8,200 bases of DNA, from assembly GCA_021286885.1 (NCBI GenBank), contig JAJTBM010000118.1, positions 1 to 8,200 on the forward strand, read 5' to 3'. Source of the stretch: Rhodocyclales bacterium (GTDB lineage: Bacteria; Pseudomonadota; Gammaproteobacteria; Burkholderiales; Rhodocyclaceae). The notes under the pieces are model-generated. The model worked only from the letters and a program-made list of their open reading frames with translations, was not told the origin of the DNA and made no database searches. The translations under genes were made by a program, and so were the position numbers. The stretch's first letter is position 1. Every line of letters begins with the position of its first letter. Below, one piece after another: positions 1 through 6,462 of the stretch.

Positions 1-740
1 GCAAACATCCCCACCCCAGCGCGCCCGAAGGCCGTCATCAGGGCAGTATCGTCAAACTCCCCGACGATGCGGGGCCGCAAGCGCTGACGATCCAGCCAAT
101 CCACCAGACAGCGCCGAATGGCCGAGCCCTCCCCCGGCAGCAACAAGGGCAGGCGCCCCACGCACGCAGGAAAGTCGCCACCGTCCGCCAAAGCGCCCGG
201 ATGCAGGGCCAGCAGGCTGCGGGCGGCAATGAAACTGAGGCCTGACGCCCCCAGCCGGTGGTTGTAGGCCCGCACATCCACGCTAGGCGGCACGGGGGAA
301 TCGGCAATCACCAGATCCAGCTTGTGAATCGCCAGCTCCGAGAGCAAGCGCTCCAGGCGCGCCTCCCGGCAGATGATGCGCACCGGGTCCGCCGGATCCA
401 CCGCCGGGCGCAGCAGCCGGTAGGCCAAAGACTTGGGCACCGCATCCGACACCCCCACCCGAAACTCCATGGGCCGCCCTTTGGGGTAGTGGCGCAGGGC
501 TTCTTCCAACTCGGCGCTCAGGGAGAACATCTCGTCCGCGTACTCCAGGGCCACCTGGCCGGCGGGGGTCAGCTCCAGGGCGCGCCCGTCCCGGGCAAAC
601 AGCTGGGTGTCCAGGCTTTCCTCCAGCAAGCGGATCTGGGTGCTGATGGTTTGGGGCGTCACATGCAGCGCCTCCCCGGCCCGCACCACGCCGCCGCTCT
701 TGGCAGTCTTCCAGAAGTAATACAGATGTTTGAGGTTCAT
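1..740 (-). CDS. nhaR: LysR-type transcriptional regulator, NhaR-like (3' end cut by window edge)
   Basis: The first 246 codons of a LysR-family DNA-binding regulator are present, and the reading frame runs open off the left edge. The protein starts [17 protein letters not shown], and its winged helix-turn-helix spans roughly residues 16-40 (key stretch [18 protein letters not shown]). This closely resembles E. coli NhaR as I remember it (HLYYFW near the start, LTPQTITGQIR in the helix). The effector-binding domain follows, with further NhaR-like stretches such as [10 protein letters not shown] and [13 protein letters not shown] near the cut. E. coli NhaR is about 300 residues, so about 55 C-terminal residues are missing. 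The start is the ATG at 740-738, preceded by a GAGG ribosome site about 6 bases upstream. NhaR in E. coli activates the Na+/H+ antiporter gene nhaA, but no antiporter gene is visible here, so the target is unknown. It is transcribed divergently from nifB. Family assignment is firm; the NhaR subgroup is likely. Confidence 0.85.
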   Translation of the reverse strand, partial: MNLKHLYYFWKTAKSGGVVRAGEALHVTPQTISTQIRLLEESLDTQLFARDGRALELTPAGQVALEYADEMFSLSAELEEALRHYPKGRPMEFRVGVSDAVPKSLAYRLLRPAVDPADPVRIICREARLERLLSELAIHKLDLVIADSPVPPSVDVRAYNHRLGASGLSFIAARSLLALHPGALADGGDFPACVGRLPLLLPGEGSAIRRCLVDWLDRQRLRPRIVGEFDDTALMTAFGRAGVGMF

Positions 741-827
741 GCCTGCCTCGTCCAGATGGGGTGATCCAACGCTCAGGGCGGACTCTACCGGAAAGCCGCC
801 AGCGCCATGCCGCAGCGCAATGCAAGC

Positions 828-843
828 TGTCGTATTCCCCACA
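828..843 (+). promoter_or_regulatory. NifA upstream activator sequence (distal copy)
   Basis: The sequence TGT-N10-ACA matches the NifA binding consensus exactly. It is centred about 133 bases upstream of the predicted nifB transcription start, within the usual range for NifA enhancer sites. A second exact match begins 34 bases downstream. Function is inferred from the motif and from its position upstream of a sigma-54 promoter. Confidence 0.78.
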
Positions 844-861
844 GTCAGACGTTTTCCCGGA

Positions 862-877
862 TGTACGATTCACGACA
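862..877 (+). promoter_or_regulatory. NifA upstream activator sequence (proximal copy)
   Basis: This is a second exact TGT-N10-ACA match, centred about 99 bases upstream of the predicted nifB start. Its 34-base offset from the distal copy is close to three helical turns, so two NifA dimers could sit on roughly the same DNA face. Both sites lie between the divergent nhaR-like gene and nifB, so NifA binding might also affect the regulator's promoter (inference). Confidence 0.82.
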
Positions 878-913
878 CTTCCGACACCCCACAAAACCAT
901 CTTTATCCATATA

Positions 914-926
914 AATCATAAGCTTG
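914..926 (+). promoter_or_regulatory. Probable IHF binding site
   Basis: The bases AATCATAAGCTTG match the IHF consensus WATCAR-N4-TTR at every defined position but one (T for R at 919). The site lies in a locally AT-rich stretch (about 906-942) between the NifA sites and the -24/-12 promoter. IHF usually bends DNA at this place in nif promoters so that NifA can reach RNA polymerase. Confidence 0.6.
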
Positions 927-942
927 TGCGCAAACACAAAAC

Positions 943-958
943 TGGTACAGGGCTTGCA
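943..958 (+). promoter_or_regulatory. Sigma-54 (RpoN) -24/-12 promoter of the nifB operon
   Basis: TGGTAC-N5-TTGCA fits the RpoN consensus TGGCAY-N5-TTGCW with one change. The invariant GG (944-945) and GC (956-957) are exactly 10 bases apart, as required. The predicted transcription start is near 969, leaving a leader of about 26 bases before nifB. No comparable promoter was found in the gaps between the downstream genes, so this one probably drives the operon up to draG. Confidence 0.88.
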
Positions 959-994
959 CCAGAAGTTGCACACGAACCGAGTGGGGTACCGACC

Positions 995-2494
995 ATGGAA
1001 CTGCCAGTGTTTAATGATTCCGCCGCTTCATCGGGCGGCTGTAGTTCACATTCCTGCGGCTCGACCGCAGACCAGCTCAATCAGATTCCCGATGAAATCC
1101 TCCAGAAGGTGTTCAACCACCCCTGCTATTCGGAGGATGCCCACCACCACTTTGCACGCATGCACGTGGCGGTGGCGCCGGCCTGCAACATCCAGTGCAA
1201 CTACTGCAACCGCAAGTACGACTGCGCCAACGAATCCCGCCCGGGCGTGGTGTCGGAGCTGCTGACCCCCGACCAGGCGGTCAAGAAGACCCTGGTGGTT
1301 GCATCCGAAATCCCGCAGATGAGCGTACTCGGCATCGCGGGGCCTGGAGACCCCTTGGCCAACCCGGAACGCACCTTCGCCACCTTCCAGATGCTTTCCG
1401 AGTTCGCTCCGGACATCAAGCTGTGCGTGTCCACCAACGGTCTGATGCTGCCCCAGTCGGTGGATGAAATCGCCAAGCACAACATCGACCACGTCACCAT
1501 CACCATCAACTGCGTAGACCCGGACGTGGGCGCCCAGATCTACCCGTGGATCTTCTGGGAAAACCGGCGGATCAAGGGCCGGGAAGCCGCCGAGATCCTC
1601 ATCGCCCAGCAACAGAAAGGGCTGGAGGCCTGCATCGCCAAGGGCATTCTGGTGAAGGTGAACTCGGTGATGATCCCCGGGGTGAATGACGAGCACCTGA
1701 AGGAAGTGAGCCGCGTGGTCAAGTCCAAGGGCGCCTTCCTGCACAACGTGATGCCCCTCATCGCCGAGGCCGAGCACGGCACCTATTACGGCCTCACCGG
1801 CCAGCGCAGCCCGACCCAGGACGAGCTGCAGGCCCTGCAGGACGCCTGCGCCGGCGACATGAACATGATGCGCCACTGCCGCCAGTGCCGGGCCGATGCG
1901 GTCGGGCTGCTGGGCGAAGACCGGGGCTCCGAGTTCACCCTCGACAAGATCGCCGAGTACGAACTGGATCTGGAAGGAGCCGCTGCCCGCCGGGCCGAAG
2001 TGCGCGACCGGATCGCCGCCGAACTCGAAGAGAAGCGCCAGAGCAAGGCCACCCAGGCCCCCAAGCTGGTCGCCATCGAAGGTTTGGGCGCCCGCGAAGC
2101 CCTGCGCCCGGTGAAGATGGCCGTGGCCACCAGTGGTGGCGGTGTCATCAACCAGCACTTTGGTCACGCCAAGGAGTTCCTGGTCTACGAGGCCTCCGAA
2201 GGCGGGGTGCGCTTCCTGGGGCACCGCAAGACCGACCTGTACTGCTCCGGCGGTGACACCTGCGGCGACGCAGACACCACCCTGCAACAGACGGTCAAGA
2301 CCCTGGAAGGCTGCGAGGTGGTGCTCTGCTCCAAGATCGGCTACGAGCCCTGGGGCATGCTGGAAGAAGCCGGCATCGCGCCCAACGGCGAACATGCGAT
2401 GGAGCCCATCGAAGACGCCGTCATGGCCGTATATGCCGAAATGGCTGCGGCCGGCAAGCTCGCCAGCCCGGCCCCGGCCCAGGCCGCTGCCTGA
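995..2494 (+). CDS. nifB: Nitrogenase cofactor biosynthesis protein NifB (radical SAM, with NifX-like domain)
   Basis: NifB is a radical-SAM enzyme that fuses two [4Fe-4S] clusters and inserts a carbide to form NifB-co, the Fe-S core of FeMo-cofactor; all molybdenum nitrogenases need it. The protein has 499 residues, like Azotobacter NifB. The radical-SAM motif CX3CX2C is at C64, C68 and C71, within the family signature [15 protein letters not shown]. The preceding [16 protein letters not shown] stretch and [11 protein letters not shown] near residues 113-123 are also typical. Residues about 372-480 form the NifX/NafY-like cofactor-binding domain ([20 protein letters not shown]), giving the two-domain form common in Proteobacteria. 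The ATG at 995 was chosen because the protein then begins MELPVF, as in other NifB proteins, and because it lies about 26 bases after the predicted RpoN start. An in-frame ATG at 761 lies upstream of that promoter and cannot be the nif start. The Shine-Dalgarno (GTGGGG near 981-986) is weak. Confidence 0.97.
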   Translation: MELPVFNDSAASSGGCSSHSCGSTADQLNQIPDEILQKVFNHPCYSEDAHHHFARMHVAVAPACNIQCNYCNRKYDCANESRPGVVSELLTPDQAVKKTLVVASEIPQMSVLGIAGPGDPLANPERTFATFQMLSEFAPDIKLCVSTNGLMLPQSVDEIAKHNIDHVTITINCVDPDVGAQIYPWIFWENRRIKGREAAEILIAQQQKGLEACIAKGILVKVNSVMIPGVNDEHLKEVSRVVKSKGAFLHNVMPLIAEAEHGTYYGLTGQRSPTQDELQALQDACAGDMNMMRHCRQCRADAVGLLGEDRGSEFTLDKIAEYELDLEGAAARRAEVRDRIAAELEEKRQSKATQAPKLVAIEGLGAREALRPVKMAVATSGGGVINQHFGHAKEFLVYEASEGGVRFLGHRKTDLYCSGGDTCGDADTTLQQTVKTLEGCEVVLCSKIGYEPWGMLEEAGIAPNGEHAMEPIEDAVMAVYAEMAAAGKLASPAPAQAAA

Positions 2495-2514
2495 GGTGCC
2501 GTGATCTGAATCGA

Positions 2515-2547
2515 CCGGAGGCTGCCCCGAGCGCGGGGCAGCCCCGG
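2515..2547 (+). other. Intercistronic stem-loop between nifB and fdxN
   Basis: A perfect 9-bp stem (2520-2528 with 2535-2543) closes a 6-base loop. With one bulged A at 2519 it extends by 4 more bp (2515-2518 with 2544-2547). No T-run follows, so it is not a classical terminator. It more likely stabilises or processes the nifB mRNA end, or causes partial attenuation so that fdxN and later genes are expressed at a different level (inference). Confidence 0.55.
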
Positions 2548-2587
2548 CCACCGGCTTCAAGTCATCCCCATAAAAAGGAGTGCTGCC

Positions 2588-2887
2588 ATGGCTCTCGAAA
2601 TCAATGATCTGTGCGTGAACTGCTGGGCCTGTGAGCCCCTGTGCCCCAACAAGGCGATCTTCGCGGCCTCGCCCCATTTCGAGATCGACCCGGACAAGTG
2701 CACCGAATGTCTGGGGGACCACGCCGCCCCCCAGTGCGCCGAAATCTGCCCCATCGAAGGCGCGATCGTGGATGAACTGGGCGACGCCCTGAACCCGCCC
2801 GGCTCCCTCACCGGCATTCCGCTCCAGCTCCTGGCCGAAGCCGCCGGGGCTCAGGCCGGGACGGCCGCCAAGGTGTCTTCTTCCTGA
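2588..2887 (+). CDS. fdxN: 2[4Fe-4S] ferredoxin, nif-associated (FdxN type)
   Basis: A 99-residue low-potential electron carrier with two [4Fe-4S] sites. The first motif is CX2CX2CX3CP (C9, C12, C15, C19). The second is CX2CX8CX3CP (C38, C41, C50, C54), whose 8-residue spacing is typical of FdxN-type nif ferredoxins. The tail from residue 70 is Ala/Gly-rich and carries no further cysteines. FdxN is the main electron donor to nitrogenase in Rhodobacter capsulatus, and FdxN also supports NifB cofactor synthesis in Azotobacter; its place directly after nifB fits either role. The ATG at 2588 has a strong AAGGAG site at 2575-2580, seven bases upstream. The 93-base gap from nifB contains the stem-loop listed separately. 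Confidence 0.92.
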   Translation: MALEINDLCVNCWACEPLCPNKAIFAASPHFEIDPDKCTECLGDHAAPQCAEICPIEGAIVDELGDALNPPGSLTGIPLQLLAEAAGAQAGTAAKVSSS

Positions 2888-2899
2888 GGAAACGTGGCC

Positions 2900-3361
2900 A
2901 TGTGCTCGCACCCCGTGATCGAGTTCTTCGAAAAACCCGGCTGTGCCACCAACCGCAAGCAGGTGGCCAGCCTGCGGGAGGCTGGCTGGGAGGTGCAGAC
3001 CCGCAACCTGCTCACCGAAGCCTGGAGCGCCGACGGGCTGCAAGCCTTTCTGGCCCCCCACCCGGTGGCCAGCTGGTTCAACCGGGCCGCACCCCGGGTC
3101 AAGGCGGGCGAGGTGGTGCCCGAGCACTTCAGCCCGGAAACTGCCCTCCCGGCGCTTCTGGCCGAACCGCTGCTGATCCGCCGCCCGCTGATCAGGATTG
3201 GCGGGGTGCACCTGCTGGGCTCTGATCCGGCCGCCATTGCCACCGCCCTGGGCCAGCCTGCCGAAGGTTTTCTGGCGAGCAGCACGCCCCCCGGCGAAGG
3301 CTGCAGCCACGCCCCCGGCGCCCCCCGGTGCGGCCAGCAGGGCAGCGAGGCGCCTGCATGA
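2900..3361 (+). CDS. Nitrogenase-associated ArsC/Spx-like thioredoxin-fold protein
   Basis: A 153-residue protein of the arsenate-reductase-like family often found next to nifB and called 'nitrogenase-associated protein'. Its biochemical role is unknown. The N-terminus reads VIEFFEKPGCATNRKQ, with a single ArsC-type cysteine at C15 (CX2N, not the CXXC of redox Spx proteins) followed by the helix that in ArsC begins RK. LIRRPLIRIGG near residues 93-103 corresponds to the conserved Arg-rich, cis-Pro segment of the ArsC fold. The C-terminal tail, beyond the normal ArsC fold, adds a Gly/Pro/Ala-rich stretch with C135, H137 and C144. The ATG at 2900 is preferred over a GTG at 2894 because the AGGA at 2887-2890 is 9 bases from the ATG but only 3 from the GTG. 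The Shine-Dalgarno overlaps the fdxN stop codon, so translation is probably coupled. The stop overlaps the fprA start. True arsenate reduction is unlikely in this setting. Confidence 0.83.
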   Translation: MCSHPVIEFFEKPGCATNRKQVASLREAGWEVQTRNLLTEAWSADGLQAFLAPHPVASWFNRAAPRVKAGEVVPEHFSPETALPALLAEPLLIRRPLIRIGGVHLLGSDPAAIATALGQPAEGFLASSTPPGEGCSHAPGAPRCGQQGSEAPA

Positions 3362-4659
3362 ATCCGCCGCCCTCCGCCCTGCCGGGCCACACACGCACCA
3401 CCGGTGGCTATGAAGCCATTCCGGTGGCAGAGGGCGTGCACTGGATCGGCGCCCTCGATCCCCAGCTGCGCAACTTCGACATCATCCTGAAAACCGCCAA
3501 CGGCACCACCTACAACGCCTACTGCGTGCGTGGCAGCGCGGGGGTGGCGATCATCGACACGGTGAAGGCCGAGTTTGCCGACGAGTTTTTTGCCCGCTTC
3601 GAGCAGGTGGCCGATTACGCCGAAATCACCACCATCGTCCTGAACCACCTGGAACCAGACCACACCGGCGCCCTGCCCGAGCTGCTGCGTCGGGCGCCCC
3701 AGGCGCGGGTGCATATTTCCCACCGGGCCCCGTTGATGCTCAAGGGGCTGCTCAAGCACAACGGGGAAAGCCTGGATTTCACTACCGTCCAACAGGGCGA
3801 CCGGCTCAGCCTGGGCGACCGCCACCTGCGCTTTCTGCACACCCCCTTCCTGCACTGGCCCGACACCCAATGCACCTTTCTGGAAGAAGACGGGATTCTG
3901 TTTTCGGGGGACATCTTCGGCTGCCACTTCTGCGACCCGCGCCTGTTCAACGACCGGGTGGGGGATTTCCGCTTTTCCTTCGAGTACTACTACCAGCACA
4001 TCATGCGCCCCTTCCGGGAGCACGTGCTGCACGCCCTGCCCCTGATCGAGGCCCTCGACATCCGGCTGATCTGCCCGGCCCACGGCCCCATTCATCGGGA
4101 TGCACCCCTGGCCTACGTGAAGCGCTACCACCAGCTCGCCGCCCCGCAACTCACCAACGAAGCGGGCCAGCACGCCAAAACCCTGGTGATGTTCTACATC
4201 TCCGCCTACGGCAACACCGCCCTGATGGCCCAGGCCATCAAGGACGGGGCCGAATCCATCGATGGGGTGCGCGTGTCCCTTTACGACCTGCAGGGGGGCG
4301 AAGTCACCCCCTTTGTCGACCTGATCGAAGAGGCCGACGCCATCGCCTTCGGCTCCCCCACCATCAACGGAGATGCGGTCAAGCCCGTGTGGGATCTGCT
4401 CTCCTGCCTCACCCAGGTGCCCCTCAAGGGCAAGCTCGGGGCCGCCTTCGGCTCGTATGGCTGGAGCGGCGAGGCAGTGGGCATGATCGAAGACCGGCTG
4501 CGGGGCCTCAAGCTGCGGGTGCCCTGCGCCGGGATCAAGCTCAAGCTCATTCCCACCGGCGAGGAACTGGCCCAGTGCCACGCCTTTGGCCAGGATCTGG
4601 CCCGCCACCTCACCGGCCAGGCCGCCTTCCGGGTGATTGACATGACCGAACTGGCCTGA
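3358..4659 (+). CDS. fprA: Flavodiiron protein, FprA type (nif-linked)
   Basis: A 433-residue A-type flavoprotein: a metallo-beta-lactamase-like diiron domain (about residues 15-265) followed by a flavodoxin domain (about 272-420). All diiron ligands are visible: HXEXDH at H97, E99, D101 and H102; H166 in LHWPD; D185 in LFSGDIFG; H242 in CPAHGP. The FMN phosphate loop is SAYGNT (282-287), and later FMN contacts include GSPTINGD and SYGWSG. Family members reduce O2 to water and/or NO to N2O using electrons from rubredoxin, flavoreductase or ferredoxin. Rhodobacter capsulatus FprA is nif-regulated and was reported to interact with a [2Fe-2S] ferredoxin, and such a ferredoxin follows here. It lacks rubredoxin or flavin-reductase C-terminal extensions, so it depends on a separate donor. 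The ATG at 3358 overlaps the upstream stop (ATGA), with GAGG 7 bases upstream; an in-frame ATG at 3328 would overlap the previous gene by 34 bases and is less likely. The choice between O2 scavenging and electron transfer to nitrogenase is open. Confidence 0.93.
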   Translation: MNPPPSALPGHTRTTGGYEAIPVAEGVHWIGALDPQLRNFDIILKTANGTTYNAYCVRGSAGVAIIDTVKAEFADEFFARFEQVADYAEITTIVLNHLEPDHTGALPELLRRAPQARVHISHRAPLMLKGLLKHNGESLDFTTVQQGDRLSLGDRHLRFLHTPFLHWPDTQCTFLEEDGILFSGDIFGCHFCDPRLFNDRVGDFRFSFEYYYQHIMRPFREHVLHALPLIEALDIRLICPAHGPIHRDAPLAYVKRYHQLAAPQLTNEAGQHAKTLVMFYISAYGNTALMAQAIKDGAESIDGVRVSLYDLQGGEVTPFVDLIEEADAIAFGSPTINGDAVKPVWDLLSCLTQVPLKGKLGAAFGSYGWSGEAVGMIEDRLRGLKLRVPCAGIKLKLIPTGEELAQCHAFGQDLARHLTGQAAFRVIDMTELA

Positions 4660-4666
4660 GCCCCCC

Positions 4667-4690
4667 GCCCCAAGCATCGCCCCAAGCATT
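4667..4690 (+). repeat. Tandem 12-bp direct repeat in the fprA-ferredoxin gap
   Basis: Two adjacent 12-base units (4667-4678 and 4679-4690) differ only in their last base; each reads GCCCCAAGCAT followed by C or T. They sit just after the fprA stop in the 84-base gap before the next gene. No promoter or terminator is evident in the gap. The repeat may simply be replication slippage. Confidence 0.6.
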
Positions 4691-4743
4691 GCCTTTACCG
4701 ACGCTTTTACCCCTAACGTTCCGTCACCTACCGGAGATTTCCC

Positions 4744-5031
4744 ATGCCCAAAGCCCAGGTCGTATTTGAAGACATCGGGGTTGCTGTCACCGTCCCGGCC
4801 GGCACCCGTCTGATTGAAGTATCCGAAAAGGTGGGCGCCGGCATCACCTACGGTTGTCGCGAAGGTGAATGCGGCACCTGCATGATGAAGATCGTCTCCG
4901 GCATGGAGAACCTGGCCAACCCCTCGATGCTGGAAACCAAGGTGCTCCAGGAGCAGATGGCCGGGCGTCACAACCGGCTCGCCTGTCAGGCCCAGGTACT
5001 CCAGGGCCAGATCGTGGTCGCACCGGGCTAA
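4744..5031 (+). CDS. [2Fe-2S] ferredoxin, plant type (FdxC/FdIV-like)
   Basis: A 95-residue single-domain [2Fe-2S] ferredoxin. The cluster ligands are C38, C43 and C46 in the CX4CX2C motif (GCREGECGTC) and C81 in RLACQAQV, giving the plant-type CX4CX2CXnC pattern with about 34 residues before the last Cys. Size and position near fdxN and fprA resemble Rhodobacter capsulatus FdIV (FdxC), a nif-regulated ferredoxin, but I cannot confirm orthology from sequence alone. It is a good candidate redox partner for the flavodiiron protein encoded just upstream. The ATG at 4744 has GGAG at 4733-4736, seven bases upstream. The downstream gene encodes a second, longer [2Fe-2S] protein. The two share the cluster motif but differ in the length of the loop before the fourth Cys, so they look like distinct subfamilies rather than a recent duplication. 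Confidence 0.9.
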   Translation: MPKAQVVFEDIGVAVTVPAGTRLIEVSEKVGAGITYGCREGECGTCMMKIVSGMENLANPSMLETKVLQEQMAGRHNRLACQAQVLQGQIVVAPG

Positions 5032-5076
5032 ACGCACACCTATGGCAAGTTTCGGGGCCGGGAGCCACATCATGGG

Positions 5077-5082
5077 AAGGAG
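5077..5082 (+). promoter_or_regulatory. Ribosome binding site that sets the FeSII start
   Basis: AAGGAG lies seven bases before the ATG at 5090. An in-frame ATG at 5042 would add 16 residues of unusual composition and has no recognisable ribosome site, so translation very probably begins at 5090. Confidence 0.85.
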
Positions 5083-5089
5083 TAGTACC

Positions 5090-5449
5090 ATGGCACTCAT
5101 CACCTTCAGCAGCCCCCTGCACAAGGACAAAACGGTTTATGCCGTCGCTGGCAGCCACCGCAAGACCGTGCTGGAGCTGGCCAAGGAAAACCACATCCCC
5201 ATCGATTTCGGCTGTCAGAATGGGGAATGTGGCACCTGCCTGTGCAAGGTGACCAACGTCACCAAGGGCGGCGCCGCCCACGCGGGGCCCCTCACCAACA
5301 TGGAGCGTCAAACCCTCAAGACCCTAGGCAAGCTCTCCGCCGAAGAAGAAGCCAAGATGGACGTGGATGATTTCCCGACCCCGTGGCGTCTGGCTTGCCA
5401 GATGATCGTGCGGGATGAAGACATCACCATTGATTATCCGAGCAACTAA
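5090..5449 (+). CDS. fesII: FeSII (Shethna protein II)-like [2Fe-2S] nitrogenase-protecting ferredoxin
   Basis: A 119-residue [2Fe-2S] protein resembling Azotobacter FeSII along its whole length. Shared traits, compared from memory, are the start (I-F/Y-FSSPL), the AVAG stretch, the cluster motif in a C-Q-x-G-x-C-G-x-C context, the SVGKL/TLGKL segment followed by a Glu-rich stretch, and the end RLACQ-IV-DED. Cluster ligands are C42, C47, C50 and C103. The 52 residues between C50 and C103 are longer than in ordinary plant-type ferredoxins and hold the helix/loop segment characteristic of FeSII. In Azotobacter, oxidised FeSII binds MoFe and Fe proteins under oxygen stress and locks them in an inactive, protected complex. 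An extra cysteine (C52) lies just after the cluster motif. The gene sits between the short ferredoxin and draG with its own strong ribosome site. The protective role here is inferred from homology and operon position; a general electron-carrier role is the alternative. Confidence 0.87.
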   Translation: MALITFSSPLHKDKTVYAVAGSHRKTVLELAKENHIPIDFGCQNGECGTCLCKVTNVTKGGAAHAGPLTNMERQTLKTLGKLSAEEEAKMDVDDFPTPWRLACQMIVRDEDITIDYPSN

Positions 5450-5482
5450 GTTCCCGGGTTAGCGCTGAAGGAGACTCCGACC

Positions 5483-6451
5483 ATGCACGCCACTTTGGAT
5501 GCCTTGCCGGGGTCTGCGTCCCCAGGCCCTGCCCCCGATCTGGCTCTGAACCAGCGGGGGCAGGCTGCCTATTTGGGGCTGGCCATCGGTGACGCCCTGG
5601 GCGCCACCGTCGAATTCATGACGCCCCGCGAGATCCAGGCCGTCCACGGTACCCATCGCCACATCCAGGGCGGTGGCTGGCTGCGCCTGCGCCCCGGCCA
5701 GGTGACCGACGACACCACCATGGCCCTGGCTCTGGGCGCATCCATCCTGCATGCCGGCCAGGTGGATGCCCAGGCCTGCGGCGCCGCCTTTGATGCCTGG
5801 ATGCGGGCCAAGCCGGTGGACATCGGCAACACGGTACGCCGGGGCATCCTAGAATTCCGCCGCACCGGCCAGACCGAGGCCCCCCTGAGCGACCACGACG
5901 CAGGGAACGGCGCCTGCATGCGGGTGCTGCCCGTGGCCCTCGCCACCCTGGGCCAGCCCGAAGCCGAAGTCCGGGCCGCCTGCCGGCGCCAAGCCCACCT
6001 GACCCACCACAACCCCCTGTCGGATGCGGGCACCGAGGCCATCGTGCTGATGATCCAGGCCGCTCTGAGCGGCGGCGGGCGCAGCACCACCCTCGCCCAG
6101 ATCGACGCCTTTGCCGGGGCATGGCCCCTGTTTGCCCCCACCGGCAAGCAGGTGGAAAACCCCTCCGGCTACATCGTGGACAGCCTGCGGGCGGTGTTCC
6201 AGGCCTTCATCGCCACCACGTGCTTTGAAGACTGCTTGGTGGATGTGGTGAACCGGGGCGGCGATGCCGACACCACCGGCGCCATTGCCGGCATGCTGGC
6301 CGGGGCCGTGTATGGGCTGGAACAGCTGCCCCAACCCTGGGTGCTGGCCCTGGAAGCCCTCAGCCGGGAGGCCTGCATCACCCAGAGCGCAGCCCTGCTC
6401 CAGCTGGCTGCCGCCCAGGCGGGCAAAAGATCCGGCGCGCACCCGGGTTGA
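5483..6451 (+). CDS. draG: ADP-ribosyl-[dinitrogenase reductase] hydrolase DraG
   Basis: A 322-residue ADP-ribosylglycohydrolase. DraG removes ADP-ribose from an arginine of the nitrogenase Fe protein (NifH), restoring activity after DraT has switched it off in response to ammonium or energy loss. Family motifs are in order: GLAIGDALGATVEF (about 32-45), the metal-binding VTDDTT (74-79; T75, D76, D77), GNGACMRVLP in mid-protein, LTHHNPLSDAG (from residue 173) and NRGGDADTTGAIAG (257-270; D261, D263, T264), matching the dimanganese ligands of Rhodospirillum DraG. The first ~25 residues are an extra Ala/Pro-rich extension. The ATG at 5483 follows AAGGAG at 5468-5473, nine bases upstream. The 33-base gap after fesII suggests cotranscription. 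No draT lies in this window, so DraT, if present, must be encoded elsewhere. Other ADP-ribosylglycohydrolases share these motifs, but the nif setting supports DraG. Confidence 0.93.
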   Translation: MHATLDALPGSASPGPAPDLALNQRGQAAYLGLAIGDALGATVEFMTPREIQAVHGTHRHIQGGGWLRLRPGQVTDDTTMALALGASILHAGQVDAQACGAAFDAWMRAKPVDIGNTVRRGILEFRRTGQTEAPLSDHDAGNGACMRVLPVALATLGQPEAEVRAACRRQAHLTHHNPLSDAGTEAIVLMIQAALSGGGRSTTLAQIDAFAGAWPLFAPTGKQVENPSGYIVDSLRAVFQAFIATTCFEDCLVDVVNRGGDADTTGAIAGMLAGAVYGLEQLPQPWVLALEALSREACITQSAALLQLAAAQAGKRSGAHPG

Positions 6452-6462
6452 AGGGGGCAATT

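Noticed and set aside
925..940. Possible third NifA site starting at TGT 925
   Set aside because: The right half is AAA instead of ACA, and the position overlaps the probable IHF site.
761..994. Upstream in-frame extension of nifB (78 extra codons)
   Set aside because: It would run through both NifA sites and the RpoN promoter, and the added residues do not resemble NifB N-termini.
1046..3394. Long open frame on the minus strand (782 codons) opposite nifB, fdxN and the ArsC-like gene
   Set aside because: It is antisense to genes with clear motifs, has low-complexity Gly/Ala/His-rich composition and no recognisable domain; GC-rich coding DNA produces such frames by chance.
5043..5058. Possible second sigma-54 promoter before fesII (TGGCA followed by GGGGC)
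   Set aside because: The GG to GC spacing is 12 bases rather than 10, and the TTGC element is missing.
2851..5130. Long open frame on the minus strand (759 codons) opposite fprA and the ferredoxins
   Set aside because: It is a shadow of the codon bias of the plus-strand genes, with no domain and no ribosome site.
4744..5449. Tandem duplication of one ferredoxin gene
   Set aside because: The two proteins share only the cluster motif; they differ in length, in the loop before the fourth cysteine and in their ends, so they belong to different subfamilies.
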